Under the pieces are notes generated by a model, which made no database searches, had not been told where the DNA came from, and saw only the letters and a list, made by a program, of their open reading frames with translations. Shown in pieces: positions 27,119 to 34,835 of a DNA stretch of 64,000 nt. The stretch lies in the NCBI RefSeq assembly GCF_000719555.1, contig NZ_JOGX01000047.1, positions 28,521 to 92,520 of the forward strand, written 5' to 3'. Positions within the stretch are counted from its first letter, which is position 1, and each line of letters begins with the position of its first letter. Origin of the DNA: Streptomyces sp. NRRL F-5727. Its GTDB lineage: Bacteria > Actinomycetota > Actinomycetes > Streptomycetales > Streptomycetaceae. The position numbers were made by a program, and so were the translations under genes.

Positions 27119-27464
27119 GGCCGTCGCCCCTTCCGAGGGCCTCCCTGAGCGTCGGCCAGGGGGGCTCTCCGTCGTCCAGGACGTCGAGGAGGACGTCCAG
27201 GACCTCGGGCGGCAGGGACTCCTTGTGGCCGGCCACGTCCGCGACGGGGATCAGGACGACCGCGTCCGGGTCGAGGACGGTGTCCAGGACGCCGTGCGGG
27301 ACCGGAAGGACCTCGATCCAGTCGTTGCCGTGCTCGTCCACGACGGACATGGGGTTGAGGCGCAGGACGGGGTGCTGGAGGCCGAGGCGGAGGCTGAGGA
27401 GGCGCCGGGAGGGCGGTTTCGTCTTGCGGTACGCGTACACGATGTCGCCGGGTGCGGGTCGCAT
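27102..27464 (-). CDS. Small protein of unknown function
   Basis: 120 aa; not recognised. It starts MRPAPGDIVYAYRKTKPPSRRLLSLRLGLQHPVLRLNPMSVVDEHG at 27464 and ends GRGDGPTPAW. The N-terminal half looks like a small beta-rich domain and the C-terminal half is acidic with an amphipathic helix (PEVLDVLLDVLDDGE). Codon usage is normal for the organism. No ribosome site precedes the ATG, so it may be leaderless. It lies between the DUF397 remnant, whose end it overlaps, and the divergent kinase gene. Confidence 0.55.
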   Translation of the reverse strand: MRPAPGDIVYAYRKTKPPSRRLLSLRLGLQHPVLRLNPMSVVDEHGNDWIEVLPVPHGVLDTVLDPDAVVLIPVADVAGHKESLPPEVLDVLLDVLDDGEPPWPTLREALGRGDGPTPAW

Positions 27465-27608
27465 ACGGCCAGGGTCGGGCCCCGCGGTGGCGGAGGGAAG
27501 AACTCCAGCCGTCCGGGCCCGGCTCGTTTCGGCCACTTCAAACACGGCCCCGTAACAACGTCTTGACGTCGATTCAGATGCTGATCGCACTGGGCTACTC
27601 TGTGGCCC

Positions 27609-29639
27609 ATGCAGGGGGAACTGGAAAACGACTCTAGTTTGCGCGGCAGCGGCGCGATGCCGCTCGACGCGGACGACCCGCGCCGGATCGGCGCCTTCCG
27701 CCTGCTCGGCGTGCTCGGGTCCGGCGGGATGGGGCGGGTCTACCTGGGCGCCGTGCCGGGGACGTACGCGGCGGTCAAGCGGGTGCTGCCGACGCTCGCC
27801 GAGGACAAGGACTTCCTGAGCCACTTCGGGCACGAGCTGGACAACCTGGCGCGGCTGCCCGCCGGGGCCAGTACGAAGCTCCTCGCGAGCGACCGGCTCG
27901 CCAAGCCGCCGTGGTTCGCGACCGAGTTCATCCCGGGCGTGACGCTCAACGACGCGCTGCGGCTCAACAACGGGCCGCTGCCGGCCGACGCGCTGTGGCG
28001 GCTGCTGCGGGAGGCGGCGGCGGCGCTGCGGACGGTGCACGCGGCCGAGATGGTGCACCGGGACCTCAAGCCGTCCAACGTGATGCTCACCGGGAGCGGG
28101 CTCTCGCTCATCGACTTCGGCGTGGCCCGGGCGGCCGACCAGAGCCGGCTCACCAAGACCGGGATGATCATCGGGACGCCCGCCTACATGGCACCCGAAC
28201 AGGCCGTCGCCGACAAGCAGTTGACCGGGGCGGCGGACGTCTTCGCGCTCGGCAGTCTGGTCCTGTACGCGGCGAACGGACGGCCTCCGTTCGGCGACGG
28301 GTCCGGGCACGACCTGCTCTACCGGGTGGTGCACGGCGAGCCCGACTTCGGGCGGCTCGCCGAGACGGACCCCGACCTCGCCGACCTCGTCCGCACCTGC
28401 CTGGCCAAGGACCCCGAGGACCGGCCGACGGCGACCGAGCTCGTCGGGCACGCGGACGCGCGGGCCGCCGGGGTGGACTGGCCGGAGCCGGTGACCGCGC
28501 GGATCGCCGCGCGGACCGCCTTCGCGGCCGGGGCGCCGACCGCCGAGGCGCTGGCCGAGCTGGAGGCCGCCGACCCGTCGAAGGACGTCGCCACGGCCCC
28601 GCTGACCCCGCAGCCGCCGGTCCCCCCGCCCGCCGACACCGCGTACGCCATCGACGGGAGGCCGACAGACAGGCCCGGCCACCGGCGGCGGAACCGGATC
28701 GTCATGATGGCCGTGCCCGTCGTGATCACCACCGGCACGACGCTGACGCTGACCCTGGGCCCGTACGAGCTCGGCCGCGCGGGCGCGGAAGGACGCCCCT
28801 CCGCCTCCCCGACGGCCGTGCTCTCCCCCTCCGTACAACCGCCGTCCTCGGCCGCGCCCGGGGCGAAGCCGTCGCCGTCCTCCGCCAAGCCGTCCGCCAC
28901 GAAGCCCTCGGCCCCGGCGGGCTCGACGCCCCCCGGGGCGCCCCCACCGCCGCCGCCCGCCGACGGGGGCGGAGCCGTCACGGGCGGGGGTGGCGGGGGC
29001 TCGTCCACCACGACCGGCGGGGGCGGGAGCGGCGGCACGTCGTCGTCCGGCGGCTCTACCGGCACCTCCGGCGGGACGACCTCCGGCGGGTCGGCCTCCA
29101 CCTCCGGCGGCTCGACCTCCGGCGGCTCGTCCTCGACCTCCGGCGGGACGACCACCACCCGGCCGACGACCACCGCGCCCCGCCCCACCACGGCCGCGCC
29201 CAAGCCGACGGCGACGTCCGGCGGGGGCGGTTCGGGGCCCTCGGGGACGTACTCGCTGGAGAACGCGACGAGCGGCAACTGCCTGGCGGAGAACGACCAG
29301 GGGTACGCCGTCGTCGTCAACGTCATGGCGTGCGGCTCCAAGCCCGAGACGACCTCCTACGCCTGGACCTACCGCTCCAACGGGGACGGCACCTTCCGGC
29401 TGGTCAACAAGAGGTCCGGCAAGTGCCTCCAGTTCACCAGCGCCATCGACGCCTCCACCGCCGCCTGCAACGGCGCGAGCAACCAGTCCTGGAAGTTCGG
29501 CACCTCCACGTCGTCCGGGCGCCAGGTGAAGAACGTGGGCAGCGGCCAGTGCCTGACGTCCAGCACCTTCGTCATCGGCTACGCCTGCCAGACGTCATAC
29601 GCAACGCAGTTCTGGAGGAACATCGGCGCGCTAAGTTGA
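27609..29639 (+). CDS. Membrane Ser/Thr protein kinase with extracellular ricin-type lectin domain
   Basis: A 676-aa PknB-type kinase. Gly-rich loop LGSGGMGRVY (residues 36-45), catalytic Lys57, HRDLKPSN (150-157), DFG (169-171) and the APE motif (YMAPEQ). After an Ala-rich linker comes one transmembrane segment (about 362-381), a long Pro/Ser/Gly/Thr wall-spanning linker, and a C-terminal ricin B-like domain (about 547-676) with SGNCLAEND, GKCLQF, NQSWKF and GQCL words. It probably senses a carbohydrate outside the cell. The ATG has no ribosome site. TTCAGA-17-TACTCT ending 8 bases upstream suggests a leaderless mRNA. A second kinase gene starts 5 nt after this one ends. Confidence 0.93.
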   Translation: MQGELENDSSLRGSGAMPLDADDPRRIGAFRLLGVLGSGGMGRVYLGAVPGTYAAVKRVLPTLAEDKDFLSHFGHELDNLARLPAGASTKLLASDRLAKPPWFATEFIPGVTLNDALRLNNGPLPADALWRLLREAAAALRTVHAAEMVHRDLKPSNVMLTGSGLSLIDFGVARAADQSRLTKTGMIIGTPAYMAPEQAVADKQLTGAADVFALGSLVLYAANGRPPFGDGSGHDLLYRVVHGEPDFGRLAETDPDLADLVRTCLAKDPEDRPTATELVGHADARAAGVDWPEPVTARIAARTAFAAGAPTAEALAELEAADPSKDVATAPLTPQPPVPPPADTAYAIDGRPTDRPGHRRRNRIVMMAVPVVITTGTTLTLTLGPYELGRAGAEGRPSASPTAVLSPSVQPPSSAAPGAKPSPSSAKPSATKPSAPAGSTPPGAPPPPPPADGGGAVTGGGGGGSSTTTGGGGSGGTSSSGGSTGTSGGTTSGGSASTSGGSTSGGSSSTSGGTTTTRPTTTAPRPTTAAPKPTATSGGGGSGPSGTYSLENATSGNCLAENDQGYAVVVNVMACGSKPETTSYAWTYRSNGDGTFRLVNKRSGKCLQFTSAIDASTAACNGASNQSWKFGTSTSSGRQVKNVGSGQCLTSSTFVIGYACQTSYATQFWRNIGALS

Positions 29640-29643
29640 CCCC

Positions 29644-32430
29644 ATGAGGGGGAAGTTGCTGGAGGGCCGGTACCTGCTGGCCGAGCAGGTCGGGGCGGGC
29701 GGCATGGGCGTCGTCCGCAGGGCCCGGGACGAGCGGCTCGGGCGGACCGTCGCCGTGAAGCTGCTCGCCGTGCCCGAGGGCACGGCGGAGGCCGACCGCG
29801 ACCGGCTCTTCGCGCTCTTCCGGCGCGAGGCGCGGGCCGCGGCCGTCCTGGAGAGCTCCTTCATCGTCACCCTGTACGACCACGGGACCGCCCGCGACGA
29901 CGAGACCGGGCAGGACATCCCGTACCTGGTCATGCCGCTGCTCCAGGGGCGGACGCTCGCCGCCCTGCTGCGCGCCGAGGGGCCGCTCCCGCCGGGCACC
30001 GCCGCCCGGCTCGGCGCGCAGGTGTGCCGCGCGCTCGCCGTCGCCCACCGGGGCGGGGTGGTGCACCGGGACATCAAGCCGGGAAACGTCTTCCTCACCG
30101 ACGAGGGCATGGTGAAGGTCCTCGACTTCGGCGTGGCCACCTTCGTCGACGCCACCACCCACCGGCTGACCCGCACCGGCGACGGGCCGATCGGGACGGC
30201 GCTCTACATGGCGCCGGAGCGCTTCCGGGAGGGGCCGGAGGACCCCCGCGGCGACCTCTACTCGCTGGGCTGCGTGCTGTACGAACTCCTCACCGGCCGG
30301 CCGCCGTTCACCTCCGGCAGCGTGGCCGCGCTCATCCACCACCACCTCCACGAACCCCCCGTCCCGGTCGAGGAGCGCCGCCCCGACCTGCCGCCGCCGC
30401 TCTCCGAACTGATCAACGGACTCCTCGCGAAGGACCCCGAGTCCCGACCGCACGCGGAGAAGGCGGCGGACCGCCTGGAGGCGCTGGCGAGCCTGCCGCC
30501 GGCATCGGCCGACGCGGGCGCCGCGGCGGCGCCCGCCGCCCCCGCCACCCCCACCACCACCTCCTACGTCATCGCGCCTCCCGTACCCCCCGCGCCTCCC
30601 GCCACCCCGGACGGGACACCGGCCGCCACCCCGGACGGGACACCGGCCAGGGGCCGGCTCTCCCGCCGGGGGCTCCTCTCCGCCGTGGCCGCCGTCGCGG
30701 CCGGCGGGGGCGGTGCGGCCTGGGGGCTGATCGAAGCCCTCGGCAGGGACGACGAGGGCGCGCGGGGCGAGGGGCCCGGCAAGGGCGGCGCGTCCGGCGC
30801 GCCCGGCCCCGCCGCGTACGACATCCCCCGCGGCACCGCCGCCGACTCGCGCGGACCGGCGCCGGCCCCGGCCGAGGCGCGCCAGGGCGGCGAGGTGACC
30901 GTGCTCGGCACCCTGCCGCCGCAGTACAGCCCGCTGACGTACGCGCCGCTGACGCCGAGCGTCGCCCAGCTGCGGCTGCTCCTCTTCCGCGCGCTCACCG
31001 GCTACCGGCGCACGGAGAACGGGCAGCTCCTCGTCGGTGACCTCGCGACCGACCCGGGACGGACCGAGGACGCGGGCCTGACCTGGACGTTCACGCTGAA
31101 GGAGGGCGTGCGGTACGAGGACGGCTCCGCCGTCGTCGCCGCCGACCTGGTCCGCGCGCACGAGCGCGTGCTGAGGGACGAGGACGGCAGGGAGGAGACG
31201 GGGCGCGTGAACGCCTTCGCCGCCCTCCTCGAAGCCGTGGTCGAGAACGTCGAGGCGCGCGACGCCCGCACGGTCGTCTACCGCCTGCGGAAGGCGGACA
31301 CCGGCTTCCCCCACCTCCTCGCCGGCCCGCCGGGGACACCCGTGCCGCCGGGCGACGCGCGCAAGGGCACCAAGGCGGCGCCCCGGCTCGCCTGCGGCCC
31401 GTACAGGATCGAGAAGAGCCCGGAGGTGGACGGGGACGAGGCCCCGGTCCTGGCCCGGAACCCGCACTGGGACGCGGCGACGGACCCGATCCGCCGCGCC
31501 TTCCCGGACCGGTACCGCTTCGAGATCCCGGAGGCCACGGACGACGAACTCGCCCGGCAGATCGCGTCCTCCCCGGCCACCCGTCCGGCCATCGCCCTCG
31601 ACGAGGGCGTCGCCGCCTCGTCGTCCGCCTCGCCGTCCCCCTCGGGCCTGCGCACCGAGCGGACGGGCGACGGCCGTCTCCTGGTCTACGTGGTCAACAC
31701 GCGGGCGGTGAGGGACAACGCCGTACGCCAGGCACTGGTCCAGGCGTTCCCGCGCCGGGACGTCATCACCGCCCACGTCCGCGACGCGGAAGCCGACATC
31801 CTCGTCCCCCAGACGCGGCTGCTGACGCCCGGCATCCGCGGTCACCGCCCGGACGGCACGACCGGGCGGACCGGGGCGGCCGACAACGGCGACCCGCAGC
31901 GGGCGCGGGCGACGCTGGAGGCCGCCGGCCGGACGGGATACCGGCTCACCATCGCGTACTCGGAGACCGACACGGCGGACCAGCTCCGGGCGGAGGCCCT
32001 CGCCGCCGGGCTGGACGAGGCGGGCTTCCGGGCGACGGCGACGGAGCGGGAGAGCGCGGCCTTCAAGGGGAACGGCGAGGTCGCCGGGGACGCCACCGTC
32101 CACCTCTTCGCCGCCGCCGTCGCCCCGAACTCCCCCGACCCGTCGAAGTCCCTCCGCTTCCTCTTCGACACCCGCCTCCCGGACGGCTACCGCTTCGGCC
32201 GCTTCGACGACGCCGCCCTGCACGAGGCCATCGACCGGGCCTCGCGGACGGAGGACAGCGCCGCCCAGGCCCGCGCCTGGGCCGCCGTGGACGACCTCCT
32301 CGCCGACCAGGGGGTGGTGATCCCGGTGGCCCGCTGGGAGTGGCACCTGCCGCACGGGGCGGGCCTCGAGGGCGTCACGAAGGACGCCCTCGGCCTCTCC
32401 CTGGCGACGGCCTACGTGACGACGGGCTGA
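29644..32430 (+). CDS. Ser/Thr protein kinase fused to a solute-binding-protein family 5 domain via a Tat-like anchor
   Basis: A 928-aa protein. Kinase domain 1-275: VGAGGMGVV (16-24), Lys39, HRDIKPGN from residue 141, DFG near 161-163, YMAPERF. A Pro/Ala linker leads to RGRLSRRGLLSAVAAVAAG, where SRRGLL (340-345) resembles a twin-arginine export motif and opens the only hydrophobic segment (to about 362). From about residue 415 to the end lies an ABC-type oligopeptide-binding fold (SBP_bac_5): VTVLGTLPPQYSPLTY, LTWTFTLKEGVRYEDGSAVVAADL, ACGPYRI, and LFDTRLPDGYRFGRFDD near the end. A natural reading is a kinase gated by an extracellular solute-binding domain. It is 4 nt from the preceding kinase gene, clearly an operon. 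The fold call is from sequence words only. Confidence 0.88.
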   Translation: MRGKLLEGRYLLAEQVGAGGMGVVRRARDERLGRTVAVKLLAVPEGTAEADRDRLFALFRREARAAAVLESSFIVTLYDHGTARDDETGQDIPYLVMPLLQGRTLAALLRAEGPLPPGTAARLGAQVCRALAVAHRGGVVHRDIKPGNVFLTDEGMVKVLDFGVATFVDATTHRLTRTGDGPIGTALYMAPERFREGPEDPRGDLYSLGCVLYELLTGRPPFTSGSVAALIHHHLHEPPVPVEERRPDLPPPLSELINGLLAKDPESRPHAEKAADRLEALASLPPASADAGAAAAPAAPATPTTTSYVIAPPVPPAPPATPDGTPAATPDGTPARGRLSRRGLLSAVAAVAAGGGGAAWGLIEALGRDDEGARGEGPGKGGASGAPGPAAYDIPRGTAADSRGPAPAPAEARQGGEVTVLGTLPPQYSPLTYAPLTPSVAQLRLLLFRALTGYRRTENGQLLVGDLATDPGRTEDAGLTWTFTLKEGVRYEDGSAVVAADLVRAHERVLRDEDGREETGRVNAFAALLEAVVENVEARDARTVVYRLRKADTGFPHLLAGPPGTPVPPGDARKGTKAAPRLACGPYRIEKSPEVDGDEAPVLARNPHWDAATDPIRRAFPDRYRFEIPEATDDELARQIASSPATRPAIALDEGVAASSSASPSPSGLRTERTGDGRLLVYVVNTRAVRDNAVRQALVQAFPRRDVITAHVRDAEADILVPQTRLLTPGIRGHRPDGTTGRTGAADNGDPQRARATLEAAGRTGYRLTIAYSETDTADQLRAEALAAGLDEAGFRATATERESAAFKGNGEVAGDATVHLFAAAVAPNSPDPSKSLRFLFDTRLPDGYRFGRFDDAALHEAIDRASRTEDSAAQARAWAAVDDLLADQGVVIPVARWEWHLPHGAGLEGVTKDALGLSLATAYVTTG

Positions 32431-32822
32431 GCGGCCGTGAAGACCGGCACCGCGATCCCGTCCTCGCCCGTGCGGAAGGCGACCGCGAGCGCCATGTCCA
32501 CGCGGAGGTCCGGCTCCGGCACGCCCACCACCTCCGTCATCATGCGGGGACCCTCCGCCAGGTCCACCACCGCCGCCACGTAGGGGACCCGGGCGCCGAA
32601 GGGCGGGAGGTCGTTGCGGTGGACGACGGACCAGGTGTGGAGGGTGGCGCGGCCGGAGGCGGGCTCCCAGGTCACGTCCTCGCTCCAGCAGTGGGGGCAG
32701 AACTCGCGGGGGTAGTGGTGGGGGCGGGCGCAGGCGCGGCAGCGGCGGATCAGGAGGCGGCCCTCGGCGGCGGCGTCCCAGTAGGGGCGGGTGAAGGCGT
32801 CGATGTCCGGGGTGGCCGTCAT
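32412..32822 (-). CDS. DUF35 zinc-ribbon/OB-fold protein
   Basis: A 136-aa protein with the DUF35 layout: N-terminal helix, rubredoxin-like zinc ribbon C28-x2-C31...C42-x2-C45 (RRCRACARPHHYPREFCPHC), then an OB fold (LHTWSVVHRNDLPPF, VPYVAAVVDLAEGPRMMTEVVG). DUF35 proteins act as partners of thiolases or lipid-transfer-type aldolases and hydratases in CoA-ester catabolism; no such partner gene is adjacent here. The ATG overlaps the DoxX stop codon (TGATG), so both are translated together under the operator at 33301. Its 3' end overlaps that of the kinase gene by 19 bp. Confidence 0.88.
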   Translation of the reverse strand: MTATPDIDAFTRPYWDAAAEGRLLIRRCRACARPHHYPREFCPHCWSEDVTWEPASGRATLHTWSVVHRNDLPPFGARVPYVAAVVDLAEGPRMMTEVVGVPEPDLRVDMALAVAFRTGEDGIAVPVFTAAQPVVT

Positions 32823-33271
32823 CAGAAGAGTCCGATCGCGGAGTCGAGGGACCAGGTCTGCCAGGACATCGCGAAGAGGGCCACCAGGGAGATCAGCGCC
32901 ATCATCGCGTTCTGCCCCTGCTCGGCCCAGTCGTGGATCATCAGGACGAGGTAGAGGAGGTTGAGGAGGAGGCCGCCGGCGAGGGCGATCGGGGTGAGGA
33001 AGCCGGTGACCAGGCCGAGGCCGAGGGCGAGTTCGGCGTAGACGACGACGTACGCCATCAGCCTGGGGCGGGGGGCGACGACCGTCTCGAAGCCGGTGCG
33101 CACCGCCGTCCACCGGTGTCTGCCGGCCACGTCCGCCGCCCAGGCGATGCCCGTGCCGCGCTCGAACCAGCCCTTGCGGTCCTTGTGGCGCCAGCTCTCC
33201 AGCCACCACAGGCCGAGGCCGATGCGGAGGACGGCGAGCCATTCGGCGCCGGTGAGCCAGACGGTCTGCAT
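32822..33271 (-). CDS. DoxX-family membrane protein
   Basis: A 149-aa integral membrane protein with four hydrophobic segments (about residues 9-24, 68-90, 94-113 and 121-138) and the motif GLWWLESWRHKDRKGWF, which is characteristic of the DoxX-like proteins found with actinobacterial CoA catabolism genes. Function unclear; DoxX relatives have been linked to redox processes and quinone handling. It leads the operon with the DUF35 gene. A palindromic operator of the TCTGACG-N3-CGTCAGA family sits 30 bp before its start codon, where it could block transcription. Confidence 0.82.
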   Translation of the reverse strand: MQTVWLTGAEWLAVLRIGLGLWWLESWRHKDRKGWFERGTGIAWAADVAGRHRWTAVRTGFETVVAPRPRLMAYVVVYAELALGLGLVTGFLTPIALAGGLLLNLLYLVLMIHDWAEQGQNAMMALISLVALFAMSWQTWSLDSAIGLF

Positions 33272-33300
33272 GGGCGGTCCTCCTCGGCGTACCGTACAGA

Positions 33301-33317
33301 TCTGACGGTACGTCAGA
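33301..33317. promoter_or_regulatory. Operator A: TCTGACG-GTA-CGTCAGA
   Basis: The perfect member of the 17-bp palindrome family; symmetry extends to GATC on both sides (33299-33319). It lies between the divergent DoxX-DUF35 operon and the FAD monooxygenase gene. This shape and length are typical for TetR-family repressors. Confidence 0.75.
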
Positions 33318-33454
33318 TCAATGGGCCCAGTTCAGCGCAGCGCCCCCGCCCTCCGCAAGGGGTCGGCCGCACCCCGTCCGGCGTGACCGTTTCGCAACCG
33401 AAATCCGTCGCGACCGAGACCCACTGCGTGTACACGTCATTACGCTCAGCATTC

Positions 33455-34654
33455 ATGGTCACCACCCCCCAAGAGCCGGTGTACGTCATCGGCGCCGGCC
33501 CCGGCGGGCTCGCGGTCGCCGCCACCCTGCGCGCCCGCGGCGTCCGCGCCGTCGTCCTGGAGAAGTCCGGGGCCGTCGGCACCTCCTGGCGCGGCCACTA
33601 CGACCGGCTGCGGCTGCACACCACCCGGCGCCTCTCCGGGCTGCCCGGACTGCGGATCCCCCGCGCGTACGGCCGCTGGGTCGCCCGCGCCGACCTGGTC
33701 CGCTACCTGGAGGCGTACGCCGAGAAGCACGAGCTGGACGTCGTCACCGGCGTCGAGGTGCACCGGATCGAGCGCGCGGAGGACGGCACCGGCGGCTGGG
33801 TGCTGCACGCGACCGGCGGGCGGCGGCTGACCGGCCGGGCCGTCGTCGTGGCCACCGGCTTCAACCACACCCCGAGCGTGCCGGCCTGGCCCGGGCTCGA
33901 CACGTACGAGGGCGACCTCGTGCACGCCCGCGAGTACCGCAACCCGGAGCCGTACGCCGGGAAGGACGTGCTGGTCGTCGGCATCGGCAACACCGGCGCC
34001 GAGATCGCCGCCGACCTCGCCGAGGGCGGTGCGGGCCGGGTCCGGATCGCCGTCCGCACCGCCCCGCACATCCTCCGCCGCACCACGGCCGGCTGGCCCG
34101 CCCAGCGCAGCGGCATCCTCGTCCGGCGGCTGCCGGTCGGCCTGGTGGACCTGATGGGCCGCGGCCTCGCCCGCTTCGTCTCCCCCGACCTCACCCCGTA
34201 CGGACTGCCCCGCCCGACCGCCGGCCTCGCCAGCCGCGTCCGCGACGGCGCCATCGCCGTCCAGGACGTCGGCCTCGTCGCCGCCCTCCGGGCCGGCAAG
34301 GTCGAGGTCGTGCCCGCCGTCGAGGCCCTGGACGGCCGCGAGGTGGTCCTCGCCGACGGCACCCGCATCACCCCCGACGCCCTGATAGCCGCCACCGGCT
34401 ACCGCCGCGCCCTCGAACCCCTCGTCGGCCACCTCGACGTCCTCGACGCCCGCGGCCGCCCGATCGTCCGCGGCGCCCACAGCCCGCGGCACGCTCCCGG
34501 GCTCTACTTCACCGGCTTCACCAACCCCATCAGCGGGATGCTGAGGGAACTGGCCATGGACGCGGAGCGGATCGCGCGGCGAATCGCGCGCACGAAGCCG
34601 AAGCCGAAGCAGGAGCAGAGGCAGGAGCAGAGGCAGAGGCAGGAGCAGAAGTAG
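33455..34654 (+). CDS. FAD/NAD(P)-dependent flavin-containing monooxygenase
   Basis: A 399-aa class B flavin monooxygenase. FAD motif VIGAGPGGLAVA (residues 10-21), the FMO-type GTSWRGHYDRLRLHT, the linker VVATGFNHTPSVPAWPG, the NADPH-binding motif VVGIGNTGAEIA, and ATGYRRAL near the end. It may oxygenate a ketone (Baeyer-Villiger) or a heteroatom; the substrate is unknown. The ATG lacks a ribosome site; TACGCT (33441-33446) suggests a nearly leaderless transcript. Operator A lies about 140 bp upstream. The last 20 residues are a Lys/Gln/Glu/Arg-rich tail read from a simple-sequence repeat, so the C-terminus may vary between strains. Confidence 0.88.
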   Translation: MVTTPQEPVYVIGAGPGGLAVAATLRARGVRAVVLEKSGAVGTSWRGHYDRLRLHTTRRLSGLPGLRIPRAYGRWVARADLVRYLEAYAEKHELDVVTGVEVHRIERAEDGTGGWVLHATGGRRLTGRAVVVATGFNHTPSVPAWPGLDTYEGDLVHAREYRNPEPYAGKDVLVVGIGNTGAEIAADLAEGGAGRVRIAVRTAPHILRRTTAGWPAQRSGILVRRLPVGLVDLMGRGLARFVSPDLTPYGLPRPTAGLASRVRDGAIAVQDVGLVAALRAGKVEVVPAVEALDGREVVLADGTRITPDALIAATGYRRALEPLVGHLDVLDARGRPIVRGAHSPRHAPGLYFTGFTNPISGMLRELAMDAERIARRIARTKPKPKQEQRQEQRQRQEQK

Positions 34655-34684
34655 AAGTAGAAGCAGAAGCAGAAGCAGAAGCAG
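34594..34684 (+). repeat. Purine-rich simple-sequence repeat across the monooxygenase stop codon
   Basis: Imperfect repeats of GAAGCC, GAGCAG/AGGCAG and then GAAGTA/GAAGCA. The stop codon TAG is itself part of a repeat unit (two successive AAGTAG). It encodes the charged tail of the monooxygenase and continues into the 3' untranslated region. Confidence 0.8.
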
Positions 34685-34699
34685 CCTCTCTCTCCTTCG

Positions 34700-34724
34700 A
34701 GACCCCGCCACCCGGCGGGGTCTT
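34700..34724. terminator. Terminator after the monooxygenase gene
   Basis: AGACCCCGCC (34700-34709) pairs with GGCGGGGTCT (34714-34723) around ACCC, then T-rich sequence TTCGTGCTTCC follows. Confidence 0.8.
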
Positions 34725-34749
34725 CGTGCTTCCTCCGCACCGGCCCATT

Positions 34750-34766
34750 CCTGACTGGGCGTCAGT
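34750..34766. promoter_or_regulatory. Operator B1: CCTGACT-GGG-CGTCAGT
   Basis: A member of the TCTGACG-N3-CGTCAGA palindrome family (inner CTGAC and CGTCAG conserved). It is 24 bp from the similar site B2, both ahead of the acyl-CoA synthetase gene. Two sites a little over two helical turns apart allow co-operative binding. Confidence 0.65.
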
Positions 34767-34773
34767 TCTGTAA

Positions 34774-34790
34774 TCTGACTAAGCGTCAGG
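34774..34790. promoter_or_regulatory. Operator B2: TCTGACT-AAG-CGTCAGG
   Basis: Second operator copy, 46 bp before the acyl-CoA synthetase start codon, in line with B1. GTAATCT overlapping its left edge (34770-34776) could be part of a -10 region. Confidence 0.65.
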
Positions 34791-34835
34791 TCACTTGTCC
34801 GGGACGCGTCCTGCACGGAAGGGCGGAGCGCAACC

